Below are positions 17,042 through 26,131 of a stretch of 64,000 bases of DNA, in pieces. A program made the position numbers and the translations under genes. The stretch's first letter is position 1, and each line of letters begins with the position of its first letter. The notes under the pieces were generated by a model, which was not told the DNA's origin, did not search any database, and saw nothing but the letters and a program-made list of their open reading frames with translations. The DNA comes from Virgibacillus_F necropolis_A (GTDB lineage Bacteria > Bacillota > Bacilli > Bacillales > Amphibacillaceae), in assembly GCF_044793635.1 (NCBI RefSeq), contig NZ_CP084992.1, forward strand, positions 620,001 to 684,000. The letters run 5' to 3'.

Positions 17042-18022
17042 TTATTCACTTAACCAACGTGCAACATCTTTAGCAAAATACGTTATGATTAAATCTGCAC
17101 CAGCGCGTTTCATCGATGTAAGTTTTTCCATTACTAACGACTTTTCATCAATCCATCCATTCATTGCAGCTGCTTTTACCATCGCATACTCACCACTGAC
17201 ATTATAAGCAACAATTGGTGCGTTAAAGTTATCCTTGATATCTCGTACGATGTCAAGATAAGACAACGCAGGTTTCACGATAAGAAAGTCTGCACCCTCA
17301 GCTATATCAGACTCTGCCTCACGGATAGCTTCCAAACGGTTTGCAGGATCCATTTGATAGGTCTTTCTGTCGCCAAATTGTGGTGTACTATCCGCCGCAT
17401 CACGGAAAGGACCATAAAACGCAGAAGAATATTTAACTGCATATGACATGATAGGTATAGAAGTATACCCTGCTTCATCCAATGCTGTACGAATTGCAAT
17501 AACGAAACCGTCCATCATATTAGATGGGGCAATAATATCAGCCCCGGCTTCTACTTGTGATACAGCTGTTTTCGCTAATAATTCCAGTGATTCATCATTA
17601 TCTACGTCTTCATCATGAATGACACCACAATGACCGTGTGAGGTAAATTCGCATAAACATGTATCAGCTATAACAAGTAATTCTGGAACTTCTTTCTTAA
17701 TAAGGCGAATTGCTTGTTGTACGATACCATCATTAACATATGCCCCTGTACCTATTTCATCTTTCTCTTTTGGTACACCAAATGCAATAACAGAAGGAAT
17801 TCCTAAATCACGAACTTCCTTCATTTCAGCAACAATATTATCCAACGAAAGTTGAAATACGCCTGGCATTGAGGGTACCTCATTACGAATTTCTTCTCCT
17901 TCAATGACAAAGAAAGGATAAATTAAATCCTCTTTCCGAAGGTGATTTTCGCGAACAATCGACCGCATGGAAGAAGAAGTTCGAAGTCGTCGATGACGTT
18001 TAAAATTTAAAGTATTATTCAT
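17042..18022 (-). CDS. hemB: Delta-aminolevulinate dehydratase (porphobilinogen synthase)
   Basis: Condenses two 5-aminolevulinate molecules to porphobilinogen. The 326 residues include the Zn-type cysteine cluster VIADTCLCEFTSHGHCG near residue 120, the first lysine in SYAVKYSSAFYGPFRDA (about 196) and the Schiff-base lysine in FLIVKPALSYLD (about 248). The three cysteines indicate a zinc-dependent rather than magnesium-only enzyme. ATG at 18022. It is closely spaced after hemD (6 bp) within the operon. Confidence 0.97.
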   Translation of the reverse strand: MNNTLNFKRHRRLRTSSSMRSIVRENHLRKEDLIYPFFVIEGEEIRNEVPSMPGVFQLSLDNIVAEMKEVRDLGIPSVIAFGVPKEKDEIGTGAYVNDGIVQQAIRLIKKEVPELLVIADTCLCEFTSHGHCGVIHDEDVDNDESLELLAKTAVSQVEAGADIIAPSNMMDGFVIAIRTALDEAGYTSIPIMSYAVKYSSAFYGPFRDAADSTPQFGDRKTYQMDPANRLEAIREAESDIAEGADFLIVKPALSYLDIVRDIKDNFNAPIVAYNVSGEYAMVKAAAMNGWIDEKSLVMEKLTSMKRAGADLIITYFAKDVARWLSE

Positions 18023-18028
18023 AGCTAT

Positions 18029-18811
18029 CTATCCTTTCGCTTTTATGTAAACAGCAATAGTTTCTACCATTCCCTCAATTGTATATTGATTCGGTACCAA
18101 TGTTTGTACAAAACCCAGCTCTTTCGCATGAGCTTCAGTTGTTGTACCGATACACACACAAGGAATTTTTAGTACTTGCTTTAGATGTTCAGCGTATAAA
18201 TTCATTTCCATAAACGCTTCCACAGATGATGGACTTGTAAACGTTAGAAAATCTGGGTATTGTTTATTAAAATAATCATTTAGCAACGTTTGATTTTCAC
18301 GGTTACTCTCCGTTTCGTAAGTTACAATTTCATCAAAAACAACTTTGCTTTTCATGAATGCCTCTTGCAGAACCTTACGAGACCTGTTTCCTTTAACGAT
18401 TAATAGAGGTCCATCCATAATATTTTGTTGTAAAAATTCATCTGCCATGACCTCAGCATTATATACAGATGGGACAAAACTTGCAGACACCCCATATTCA
18501 AGTAAAGCTTTCTCCGTTTTATGACCGACTACTGCAAATTGAACGGAATCAAGTTTGTTTAAGGAAACCAAGTACTTCTTTATCCATTGAAAAAAACAAT
18601 GAACACCATTTGCACTTGTGAAAAAAATCCATTGATAATCCTTTAGCCGCTCAAATAAATGTAATTTTTCATCATAGCTCTTACAAGTGATTTTTAAAAG
18701 CGGGATTTCAATCGGAATTCCATCTTGCGCTACGATTAAATCAGCAAATGATTTTGACTGACTTTTTTCCCTCGTAATTAAAATCTCTTTTCCTTGTAAT
18801 GGCTGTAGCAT
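18029..18811 (-). CDS. hemD: Uroporphyrinogen-III synthase
   Basis: Closes hydroxymethylbilane to uroporphyrinogen III with inversion of ring D. The 260-residue protein belongs to a poorly conserved family; visible hallmarks are ILITREKSQSKSFADLI at the N-terminus, WIFFTSANGVHCFF, and FLTFTSPSSVEAF with CIGTTTEAHAKELG toward the C-terminus. Its ATG overlaps the hemC stop by one base, so translation is coupled. Identity is secured by operon position between hemC and hemB. Confidence 0.94.
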   Translation of the reverse strand: MLQPLQGKEILITREKSQSKSFADLIVAQDGIPIEIPLLKITCKSYDEKLHLFERLKDYQWIFFTSANGVHCFFQWIKKYLVSLNKLDSVQFAVVGHKTEKALLEYGVSASFVPSVYNAEVMADEFLQQNIMDGPLLIVKGNRSRKVLQEAFMKSKVVFDEIVTYETESNRENQTLLNDYFNKQYPDFLTFTSPSSVEAFMEMNLYAEHLKQVLKIPCVCIGTTTEAHAKELGFVQTLVPNQYTIEGMVETIAVYIKAKG

Positions 18812-19740
18812 TACTCATTTAGCTCCTCTTTCACTTCATCCACGATATCCTTTGCACCACGTGCAATTAAATTTGCAGCTGCTTCTTTACCAACCGCAAC
18901 AGGATCAGTCCCTCTAATTACATCTTTTAATATAATCGTTCCATCGGCACTTGCAACAAGTGCTGTTAAGATAACTTCATCTTTGTCTAAATAGGCATAC
19001 CCTGCAATTGGCACCTGACAGCTACCCTCTAGAAGCTTTAGAAATGTCCGCTCTGCAGTTACCGTTTTAGTCGTATAATCATTATTTATTTTTGTAAGCA
19101 TGTCTCTTACTTCTGTATCTCCATCTCGTGACTCGATAGCAAGTGCGCCTTGTCCAACAGCAGGTACACAAACCTCTGGATCCAAGTATTCAGTTATAAT
19201 ATCTTCATCCCAACCAACACGTTGCATTCCAGCAACCGCTAATATAATAGCATCATAGTCTTCTTCTTTAAGCTTGCGTAACCGCGTTTCGATATTTCCT
19301 CGCACAGATTTAATCGTAACATCTGGACGTTGTGCTAAAATTTGTGCAGCCCGTCTAAGACTACTTGTTCCTACGATTGCACCTTCCCGCAAATCATTTA
19401 AACGTACGTGATCTTTTGCGATATATGCATCTCGGTGATCAGCACGCTCAGGAATACATGCAATTGTTAGTCCTTCAGGCATTACGGAAGGCATGTCCTT
19501 CATACTATGTACAGCAAAATCAATCTCTTTATCATACATAGCTTGTTCAATCTCTTTTACAAAAAGCCCTTTGCCTCCGACTTTTGATAGCGTTACATCA
19601 AGAATCTTATCCCCTTTTGTCACAATCTTTTTCGTTTCAAACTCGTAGGGAACACCAGCTTTTTTCAATTCATTAATAACCCAATCTGTTTGTGTCAATG
19701 CAAGATTACTTTTCCTTGTTCCAACGATAATTTTACGCAT
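18811..19740 (-). CDS. hemC: Porphobilinogen deaminase (hydroxymethylbilane synthase)
   Basis: Polymerises four porphobilinogens on a dipyrromethane cofactor. It has 309 residues. The cofactor-attachment cysteine lies in LEGSCQVPIAGYA near 241; the arginine-rich substrate region is TSSLRRAAQILAQRPD, and SMKDMPS carries the catalytic aspartate region. ATG at 19740 follows AAGGAGGAG. It is followed by hemD with a one-base overlap and preceded by hemX by 14 bp. Confidence 0.97.
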   Translation of the reverse strand: MRKIIVGTRKSNLALTQTDWVINELKKAGVPYEFETKKIVTKGDKILDVTLSKVGGKGLFVKEIEQAMYDKEIDFAVHSMKDMPSVMPEGLTIACIPERADHRDAYIAKDHVRLNDLREGAIVGTSSLRRAAQILAQRPDVTIKSVRGNIETRLRKLKEEDYDAIILAVAGMQRVGWDEDIITEYLDPEVCVPAVGQGALAIESRDGDTEVRDMLTKINNDYTTKTVTAERTFLKLLEGSCQVPIAGYAYLDKDEVILTALVASADGTIILKDVIRGTDPVAVGKEAAANLIARGAKDIVDEVKEELNE

Positions 19741-19754
19741 GTTTTGTCTCCTCC

Positions 19755-20573
19755 TTAAAGATGAAAGTTAGATAATAAACTAAATAATAGAAAGTTAATG
19801 ATTAAGATTAAAAAAGCTGCGGTGTTGTAAATGGCAATTGATCTTCCTTGATACCCTTTTATCAGACGTAATAGCAAATAAAGCGCATATACACCAAGTA
19901 CCAATAAGGAACCCAATGTTTTTAAATCAAACCAATAAAACTCCGCATTTGCAACATATGCCCAAACAACCCCTAGGATAACGCCGATTAGTAACAATGG
20001 AACACCTAGTGTTACAGCTATAAATGAATATTGATCAAGTTGCTTTAAATCACCTAGCCTCCACATCCATTTCATACCTTGTTTATTTTTTAATAATCGA
20101 TATTGAACCAAATACATAATCGACAGTAAGAAGGATAGTGTGAAAAACCCATAAGAAACAATGGATAGCGTGATATGTGTAATAAGTATCTCATTTACAA
20201 GCTGTACGCCTTGTTCTAGTCCTTCCCGTTGAGCTTCAGTTAATATATACACAAGTAAAATAAAGAAACCGAATAAATTTGTGAAAAATACTATGAAATG
20301 TATGGAAAATATACGATTGATAATTAATGAAAATGTTACCAATACCCATGAATAGAAAAACAGACCATCATATAACGATAAGACCGGAAAACTGTTCTCC
20401 AAAAACGCTTGTTTAAATAAAAAAAAGCTTTGAATAATCCAGACCATACTAAGTAACCAGAAGGCGATCCGATTTGCCTTCTGGTTACTTTGAATAAAAT
20501 CAATGAAGTATCCGATCAAACTTAAACCATAAATGATAAGAATAATTTCATAAAGCCATCTTGATTCAAACAT
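19755..20573 (-). CDS. hemX: Cytochrome c assembly-type membrane protein HemX
   Basis: Polytopic membrane protein of the CcsA/HemX family; in B. subtilis it lowers the amount of HemA. The 272 residues show about eight membrane spans and the family motif GVVWAYVANAEFYWFDLK near 208, where W and a periplasmic loop are conserved. ATG at 20573. It lies between hemA and hemC as in other bacilli, 18 bp after hemA, so it is co-transcribed. Confidence 0.94.
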   Translation of the reverse strand: MFESRWLYEIILIIYGLSLIGYFIDFIQSNQKANRIAFWLLSMVWIIQSFFLFKQAFLENSFPVLSLYDGLFFYSWVLVTFSLIINRIFSIHFIVFFTNLFGFFILLVYILTEAQREGLEQGVQLVNEILITHITLSIVSYGFFTLSFLLSIMYLVQYRLLKNKQGMKWMWRLGDLKQLDQYSFIAVTLGVPLLLIGVILGVVWAYVANAEFYWFDLKTLGSLLVLGVYALYLLLRLIKGYQGRSIAIYNTAAFLILIINFLLFSLLSNFHL

Positions 20574-20591
20574 ATTTAATATCCTTTCATC

Positions 20592-21965
20592 TTAATTGGT
20601 TGACAAATTTCCCGCTAAAGGAAAGGATACCGTTGCGTCTGATTCAGTATTCTTCATCATACTATTTTTTTGGGCCTGCTTGTCCAATTCTTCCTTCACT
20701 TCTTCTTTAATACCAAATATATCCATAAACAATTCTAGTTTTTCATCTGAATCTTTTCCAGCAGCGAATTCTTTAGCCTGTGTTACAGGTTCTTTTAACA
20801 GCTGATTAATGATACTTTTCGTGTGTTTATTTAACACTTTCTTTTCTCTTGCTGTTAAATCTGGCATTTTTCGTTCGATGCTTTCCATTGTATCTGCTTG
20901 AATGGATAACGCTTTTTGTCTTAGTGCAGAGATGACAGGTACAACTCCCAGTGTTTGTAACCATTCCTTAAATGAAACAATTTCTGCCTCCAGCATGATT
21001 TCAATCGCTTCTGCAGCCTGTTTCCGTGAATTTAAATTTTGATCCACAATATCTTGTAAGTCATCGATGTCATAAAGAAAAATACTATCCAACTTACTAA
21101 TTGCAGGATCAATATCTCGAGGCACTGCTATATCTACCAAAAACAATGGACTACCCTTGCGTTTTTTCTGTATAGGTTCAAGCATTTCCTTTGTAATCAC
21201 AACAGAATCTGAACCCGTTGAGCTAATTAGAATATCCGCATCCTGCATCACTTTAACCAGATTTCCTGAATGTTCAGCATTGGCATCGAATTTTTCTGCT
21301 AACTCAACTGCTTTTTCAAACGTACGGTTTATCATTGTTATTTTCTTTGCACCAGATCCATGAAGGTTCTTCACTGCTAATTCGCCCATTTTTCCCGCAC
21401 CAAAAATGACGATATGCTTATTTTGTAAATCACCAAAGATTTTCTTAGCTAATTCCACTGCGGCATAACTAATAGACACAGCATGTTCACTTATAGCTGT
21501 ATCTTTGTGTGCTTTTTTAGCAAATGTAATAGCCTGCTTGAATAACTCATTAAAAATGGTTCCAGTAGTTTTCATTTTTTGAGCAGTTAAAAATGTTTGT
21601 TTCACTTGTCCAAGTATTTGGGTTTCACCTAAAACCATAGAGTCAAGGCCTGCAGATACTTTAAACAAATGCTCTACTGCACCCTCGCTTTCTACAATTC
21701 GCAAATAAGGTGAAAACTCCTCTTTATCAAGCTGAAACCATTCTGCTAAAAATTGCTTTATATAATAACGTCCGGTATGAATTTGATCAACCACCGCATA
21801 TATCTCGGTACGGTTACATGTAGAAATAATTACATTCTCTAAAATGCTTTTTTGTGTCTTCAAAAGCAACATTGCATTATCAATGTCTTGTTCAGAAAAT
21901 GTTAGCTTTTCCCTTATTTCTACTGGGGCTGATTTATAGTTAAATCCCACTTTAAGTATGTGCAT
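20592..21965 (-). CDS. hemA: Glutamyl-tRNA reductase
   Basis: First committed step of C5 haem synthesis: reduces glutamyl-tRNA-Glu to glutamate-1-semialdehyde with NADPH. It has 457 residues. The catalytic cysteine is in VIISTCNRTEIYA near 50; GLDSMVLGETQILGQVK follows, the NADPH fold has VIFGAGKMGELAVKNL, and a C-terminal dimerisation helix is present. ATG at 21965 follows GGGGGT. It heads the operon; an extended -10 promoter lies upstream. The extra tail past about residue 430 is unremarkable. Confidence 0.97.
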   Translation of the reverse strand: MHILKVGFNYKSAPVEIREKLTFSEQDIDNAMLLLKTQKSILENVIISTCNRTEIYAVVDQIHTGRYYIKQFLAEWFQLDKEEFSPYLRIVESEGAVEHLFKVSAGLDSMVLGETQILGQVKQTFLTAQKMKTTGTIFNELFKQAITFAKKAHKDTAISEHAVSISYAAVELAKKIFGDLQNKHIVIFGAGKMGELAVKNLHGSGAKKITMINRTFEKAVELAEKFDANAEHSGNLVKVMQDADILISSTGSDSVVITKEMLEPIQKKRKGSPLFLVDIAVPRDIDPAISKLDSIFLYDIDDLQDIVDQNLNSRKQAAEAIEIMLEAEIVSFKEWLQTLGVVPVISALRQKALSIQADTMESIERKMPDLTAREKKVLNKHTKSIINQLLKEPVTQAKEFAAGKDSDEKLELFMDIFGIKEEVKEELDKQAQKNSMMKNTESDATVSFPLAGNLSTN

Positions 21966-22008
21966 TTCGGTCTACCCCCAACAAATCTTAAAACATAATT
22001 CTTTCTTC

Positions 22009-22017
22009 ATTATAACA
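22009..22017 (-). promoter_or_regulatory. Candidate extended -10 promoter of the haem operon
   Basis: Minus strand TGTTATAAT (TGn plus a perfect TATAAT at 22009-22014), about 43 bp before the hemA ATG. I find no good -35; extended -10 promoters can lack one. No convincing PerR box is seen. Confidence 0.45.
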
Positions 22018-22184
22018 TAGAAAATAAGTGCTATTTCTGATAAAATGTGAACAGATTTCGAATCCATATGATAGGATTATGAATATAATATAATTGTTAA
22101 CCAACTCGTATGTACTTTATCATAACAGTAGGCTGTAAGCAAGAAATCGACCTATTATACAAACCTGTTCAGAAAGGAATCCAA

Positions 22185-22667
22185 ATGAAAAAACAACATG
22201 CTCTTGCAGGGTATTTATTGATTGGTATTGGACTTTATTTTCTCTTAACTAAACTTCAACTACCGATAATCACTGACTTTTATTCCTGGCCTACTCTCTT
22301 TATTATTATCGGATTGGCTTTTCTTATACACAGCTATAAAACAAAAGAACATCAAAATTTGTTTAGTGGTACGATTATTTTGGGACTTGGAATCCATTTT
22401 CATGGTGTTAATCACTATTCCTTTTGGATCGATCATTGGGGAGTTTACCTGCTAATTGTAGGGATTGCCTTTATTGTACGTTTTCTTAAAACAAAAAAAG
22501 GGATAATACCCGGAGTTATTCTTATTGGTTTATCATTAATTGTGATTTTCACAGTAAATCTTCCACCATACTTAAGTTGGATTTATCAAATTCTAGATCT
22601 CATCGAACAGTTTTGGCCAATAGCTTTAATTGGAATAGGAATTTATTTTCTGAAACTAAGAAAGTAG
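22185..22667 (+). CDS. LiaI/LiaF-like polytopic membrane protein, unknown function
   Basis: 160 residues with about six short hydrophobic segments and repeated IGIGLYFLL/IIGLAFLIHS/IVGIAFIVRF/LIGIGIYFLKLRK patterns, typical of the LiaF transmembrane region (DUF5668-like). No soluble domain is attached. ATG at 22185 follows AGAAAGGA; upstream codons in frame lack a ribosome site. It is divergent from hemA and convergent with the ABC ATPase, sharing a bidirectional terminator. A role in envelope stress is only a family-based guess. Confidence 0.75.
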   Translation: MKKQHALAGYLLIGIGLYFLLTKLQLPIITDFYSWPTLFIIIGLAFLIHSYKTKEHQNLFSGTIILGLGIHFHGVNHYSFWIDHWGVYLLIVGIAFIVRFLKTKKGIIPGVILIGLSLIVIFTVNLPPYLSWIYQILDLIEQFWPIALIGIGIYFLKLRK

Positions 22668-22706
22668 AAAAGAGCGCTAATTCTAATGAATTAGCGCTCT
22701 TTTCTA
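22665..22706. terminator. Bidirectional terminator, near-perfect palindrome
   Basis: The 18-base arms TAGAAAAGAGCGCTAATT (22665-22682) and AATTAGCGCTCTTTTCTA (22689-22706) are perfectly complementary, with a 6-base loop and T-rich ends on both strands. The plus-strand stop TAG (22665-22667) is itself the first three bases of the stem, and the convergent gene stops immediately outside at 22707. Confidence 0.9.
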
Positions 22707-23447
22707 CTATAGTATTGAACTTAAAAATGCTTGTGTACGTTCCTCTTTTGGATTATCAAAAAGTTCCTTAGGATTTCCGTTTTCAACAACTTTCCCATCA
22801 TGCATATAGATAACCCTATCGCCTACTTCACGGGCAAATCCCATTTCGTGTGTTACAACCACCATGGTCATCCCTTCCTCAGCAAGCTCTTTCATAGTTG
22901 ATAATACTTCCCCAACTAATTCCGGGTCGAGTGCAGAAGTCGGTTCATCAAAAAGCATAACTTGAGGCTTCATTGCTAATGCCCTAGCAATTGCCACTCG
23001 TTGTTTCTGACCACCAGATAGTGTTGAAGGATAAACATTGTATTTATCGCCTAATCCAACCTTATCCAACAGCTCCTGCCCTTCTTTAATTGCCTGACTC
23101 TTCTTTAAACCCTTCACTTGTATTGGTGCTTCAATAACGTTACCTAAAACCGTTTTATGCGGAAAAAGATTAAAATGCTGGAATACCATTCCTACACGTT
23201 CACGAATTTTATTTAGATCATGCGTTTCTTTTTCAATTTGCTCGCCTTCAATGATAACTTTCCCGCTGTTTTTCATCTCCAGAAAGTTTAAGCAACGCAA
23301 TAACGTACTTTTCCCAGATCCACTCGCCCCAATCAATACAACTACATCGCTTTCCTTTACTGTCATATCAATATCTTTTAATACGTGTAAATCCCCGAAG
23401 GACTTATTTAATTTCTCTACTCGAATCATTTCTTGTTTTTCACTCAT
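22707..23447 (-). CDS. Polar amino-acid ABC transporter, ATP-binding protein
   Basis: Energises uptake through the adjacent permease. The 246-residue ATPase has Walker A GASGSGKSTLLRC near 41, Q-loop VFQHFNLFPHKT, signature LSGGQKQRVAIARAL near 142 and Walker B MLFDEPTSALDPELVGEVL, all typical of the GlnQ/HisP class. I start at ATG 23447 because AGGAGG lies six bases before it; the frame reads back to GTG 23462. It is the third gene of a binding-protein/permease/ATPase operon. The preferred amino acid cannot be told from sequence. Confidence 0.94.
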   Translation of the reverse strand: MSEKQEMIRVEKLNKSFGDLHVLKDIDMTVKESDVVVLIGASGSGKSTLLRCLNFLEMKNSGKVIIEGEQIEKETHDLNKIRERVGMVFQHFNLFPHKTVLGNVIEAPIQVKGLKKSQAIKEGQELLDKVGLGDKYNVYPSTLSGGQKQRVAIARALAMKPQVMLFDEPTSALDPELVGEVLSTMKELAEEGMTMVVVTHEMGFAREVGDRVIYMHDGKVVENGNPKELFDNPKEERTQAFLSSIL

Positions 23448-23462
23448 ACTAGCCCTCCTCAC

Positions 23463-24125
23463 TTAATCACTTTTAGCTAATTTTTTCTCAATTTGATTAA
23501 CAACTACAGTAAGTATTAGAACGATGAATAAATAATACACTGCTACGGTTAAATAGAATGGCAGGTAATCAAAATTGTTGGATCCCTGTGTACTGGCCAC
23601 ACCGAACAATTCCTGCATTCCAATGAATGATACTAGTGAGGAGTCCTTAATACCAATAATGAATTGGTTACCAAGGGATGGAACTGCACGACGAAAGGCC
23701 TGTGGTAAAATAATTCTTCGCATGGTAAGTCCTTGAGTCATTCCAAGCGTGCGTCCAGCTTCCCTCTGCCCTTTATCAATTGATTGAATTGACCCACGAA
23801 TGATTTCAGCAATGTAGGCCCCACTATGAAAGGCAAGACCCGCTGTTCCTGCCCAGAATGGAGAAAGAAGAACAATTTCTGCCAATCCATAATAAAGAAC
23901 AAAGATTTGTACAATCAATGGTGTACCGCGCACAATCCATATGTAAGCGTCAGCTATCCATTCTAAAATTTTTATATTTGAAATTTTAAATATGGCAAAA
24001 ATCAAGCCAATTATAAAGGCAATTACTAATGAAGCTGCCGATAAAAGAAATGTAAGTTTGAGCCCTTCAATAAAAAGGTCAAAACTACCTATAAATACAT
24101 CAAAAAAGTGCGTAATAGCTTCCAA
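23463..24125 (-). CDS. Polar amino-acid ABC transporter, permease
   Basis: Single permease of a homodimeric amino-acid importer. About 220 residues with five membrane spans. The HisM/GlnP signature begins IVRGTPLIVQIFVLYYGL, and the ATPase-contact (EAA) loop reads EAGRTLGMTQGLTMRRIILP near 145-164. I prefer TTG 24125, nine bases after AAGGAG; TTG 24134 touches the ribosome site and is unlikely. It follows the binding-protein gene after a repeat and a strong stem-loop. Confidence 0.93.
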   Translation of the reverse strand: MEAITHFFDVFIGSFDLFIEGLKLTFLLSAASLVIAFIIGLIFAIFKISNIKILEWIADAYIWIVRGTPLIVQIFVLYYGLAEIVLLSPFWAGTAGLAFHSGAYIAEIIRGSIQSIDKGQREAGRTLGMTQGLTMRRIILPQAFRRAVPSLGNQFIIGIKDSSLVSFIGMQELFGVASTQGSNNFDYLPFYLTVAVYYLFIVLILTVVVNQIEKKLAKSD

Positions 24126-24151
24126 ACAGTTCAACTCCTTTTAAAATAAAT

Positions 24152-24209
24152 AAAGCGGAAGCGCCCCGTTATTGCCAGAAAGTTATAAGGCAAAGGGCGC
24201 TGTAGCTAT
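24152..24209 (+). repeat. Family A repeat, short degenerate copy
   Basis: AAAGCGGAAGCGCCCCGTTATTGCC at the left pairs with GGCAAAGGGCGCTGTAGCTATA at the right. It sits between the binding-protein and permease genes of one transporter operon. Confidence 0.6.
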
Positions 24210-24216
24210 AAAGGGA

Positions 24217-24245
24217 CAAATGTGCGCAAGTTCTGCGCACATTTG
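24217..24245 (-). terminator. Stem-loop between binding-protein and permease genes
   Basis: Perfect 12-bp stem CAAATGTGCGCA (24217-24228) and TGCGCACATTTG (24234-24245) with a 5-base loop, 22 bp past the binding-protein stop. No proper T-run follows on the minus strand, so it probably attenuates or stabilises mRNA, giving more binding protein than permease. Confidence 0.65.
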
Positions 24246-24266
24246 CATCTTTGATACCTTATTAAA

Positions 24267-25088
24267 TTATTTAGCTTCTTCAGGTTTCGCGGTGATATCT
24301 ACACCAATCCATTCCATTGCTAATTCTTTTAACTTCCCGCTTTCTTTTAATTCTTTTAATGCTTGATTAATTGCTTCTTGTAATTTATCTTTTTCTTTTG
24401 GAACCGCTACAGCTTGCTCACTGACACCCAATTGTCCACGGCTTTCAATTTCCAGGCCGTTATCAATTGCAGTTTGACCAGTAATTTTATCTGTTATAAC
24501 TGCATCATGGTGACCTTTTGCCAATGATTGAAGTGCAACAACATCACTGTCTACTTGTGGAATGTTTTCCGTATATTCCTGAGCAATAGCCACATAAGTA
24601 GAACCCCTTGATACAGAAATCTCTTTACCTTTTAGGTCTTCAGCTGATTCAATATCACTATCAGGTCTTACATAAATTACAGGACCAGAGTAATAATATG
24701 GCTCTGAAAAGTCAACCTCTTTTAAACGATCTTCGGTAATCGTATGACTCGCTACAGCTATATCATAACGACCTTGTTTTACACCGGTTACGATAGCTGC
24801 AAACTTAGCCTTTTGCTGCACCGCCTCAAGACCCAACTTATCCGCAATCGCTTCTGCAACCGCGATATCATACCCTACCATTTTTCCATCTTTCATAAAG
24901 CTAAACGGTTTAAATTCACCGGACGCGGCAAATGTAAGCTTGCCATCTTCAACCAAATCAAATTCCTGGCTATCACCTGATGCATTTTCCCCACTTTCTT
25001 CACTTGAATCAGTTCCTTCCTCTGATCCACATGCAGCTAGTAGAAAAGCTAATAGCGCAATAATAAACATAATATTCAGTTTTCTCAT
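24267..25088 (-). CDS. Polar amino-acid ABC transporter, substrate-binding lipoprotein
   Basis: Extracellular lipoprotein that captures the amino acid. Of 273 residues, 1-20 form a signal peptide ending in the lipobox LLAAC (Cys 20), then a Ser/Glu/Asp-rich linker. The family 3 binding fold has GEFKPFSFMKDGKMVGYDI, the signature VGYDIAVAEAIADKLG, and DFSEPYYYSGPVIYV near 127. ATG at 25088. It is first in the operon and could be specific for cystine, glutamine or arginine; sequence alone does not decide. Confidence 0.94.
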   Translation of the reverse strand: MRKLNIMFIIALLAFLLAACGSEEGTDSSEESGENASGDSQEFDLVEDGKLTFAASGEFKPFSFMKDGKMVGYDIAVAEAIADKLGLEAVQQKAKFAAIVTGVKQGRYDIAVASHTITEDRLKEVDFSEPYYYSGPVIYVRPDSDIESAEDLKGKEISVSRGSTYVAIAQEYTENIPQVDSDVVALQSLAKGHHDAVITDKITGQTAIDNGLEIESRGQLGVSEQAVAVPKEKDKLQEAINQALKELKESGKLKELAMEWIGVDITAKPEEAK

Positions 25089-25337
25089 AATTTAACCGCC
25101 CTTTCTCTCTTTAGTAGTCTGAAATCTTCTTTCTTTATATGTACCTAATCTATCTTTCAGACTGATAAGTTCTATTATAGCAAGTAGACAGACAATATAC
25201 GAATAAGATATATTTCTATATTTCTGATTATATAGACAAATCCATCAACCTCAAGTATATACCTCCTCACAGCTTATAAATACCACCATATGCATGAATA
25301 TACTCAATCATCCAACGAAAATTCTGATAATATGTTA

Positions 25338-25456
25338 GAAAAGCGCAAGCGCCTTGGTCAGCCCCGACAAGTTTAAGACGAATCTCTTAGTGATGATTTA
25401 TATCACAAAGAGATTTGACTTAAAACCTCAGGCGGTCTAGGCGCTTGCGCTAGACA
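25338..25456 (+). repeat. Family A repeat, subtype 3, copy 1
   Basis: GAAAAGCGCAAGCGCCTTGG at the left pairs with CTAGGCGCTTGCGCTAGAC at the right. Between them a second long hairpin (TTTAAGACGAATCTCTTAGTG against CACAAAGAGATTTGACTTAAA) forms the interior. A nearly identical copy lies at 63617-63735. It fills much of the 461-bp gap 25089-25549; the rest is AT-rich with no gene seen. Confidence 0.85.
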
Positions 25457-25492
25457 GATTAACACCAAAGTTTTATACTTTCTCAACTGCTA

Positions 25493-25532
25493 AAAAAATA
25501 ATTCTAAGAGGAAAATTTATCCCCTTAGAATT
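25493..25532 (-). terminator. Terminator of lonA-engB
   Basis: Minus-strand stem AATTCTAAGGGG with CCTCTTAGAATT (25500-25532, one mismatch) followed by a run of T (25493-25499), 18 bp past the engB stop. Confidence 0.88.
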
Positions 25533-25549
25533 AGCTTCATAAAATAGTT

Positions 25550-26131
25550 TTATAGAAATTTCCTTATTACACTCCACGCTTCATCTTTACCTTCACCTGA
25601 TTCAGCAGAAAAAGGAATAACAATATCCTCTTTTATCATTTGAAGTGTATCTCTAGTCCGTTTTACATGTTTCGCTCGTTTACCTTTAGCAATTTTATCT
25701 AGCTTGGTTGCAACCACTATAACTGGTAGGTCAAAGTGTTTTAAAAACTGATACATGTTAATATCGTCAGCTGTTGGCTCATGCCGTATATCCGTTATGA
25801 GCATAACCGCTTTTAGTGTATCTCTAGTTTCAAAGTACTCCTCCATCATAACGCCCCATTTCTCGCGTTCTGATTTGGAAACTTTCGCATAACCATAGCC
25901 TGGAACATCAACAAAGTAAAAGAATTGATTAATTTTATAAAAATTTAACGTTTGAGTTTTACCTGGCTTAGAAGAAGTTCTTGCCAGATTTTTACGATGA
26001 ATTAATCGATTAATAAACGATGACTTTCCTACATTCGATCTGCCGGCCAGAGCAATCTCTGGCAAGCGATCGTTTGGATATTGTTTTTGACTTACTGCAC
26101 TAATGACAATCTCGGCATTATTTACTTTCAT
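25550..26131 (-). CDS. ysxC: Ribosome biogenesis GTPase EngB/YsxC
   Basis: Essential GTPase for late 50S ribosomal assembly. The 193 residues show all G motifs: G1 AGRSNVGKSSFINRL near 30, G3 DVPGYGYA near 75, G4 VATKLDK near 142 and G5 FSAESGEG near 177. The start ATG 26131 follows GGGGGATT and overlaps the lonA 3' end by 14 bases, so it is translationally coupled to lonA, as in B. subtilis. Confidence 0.97.
   Translation of the reverse strand: MKVNNAEIVISAVSQKQYPNDRLPEIALAGRSNVGKSSFINRLIHRKNLARTSSKPGKTQTLNFYKINQFFYFVDVPGYGYAKVSKSEREKWGVMMEEYFETRDTLKAVMLITDIRHEPTADDINMYQFLKHFDLPVIVVATKLDKIAKGKRAKHVKRTRDTLQMIKEDIVIPFSAESGEGKDEAWSVIRKFL

Noticed and set aside
22050..22110. PerR-like AT palindrome upstream of hemA
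   Set aside because: The pattern does not match TTATAAT-N-ATTATAA in arms or spacing; it is ordinary AT-rich sequence.
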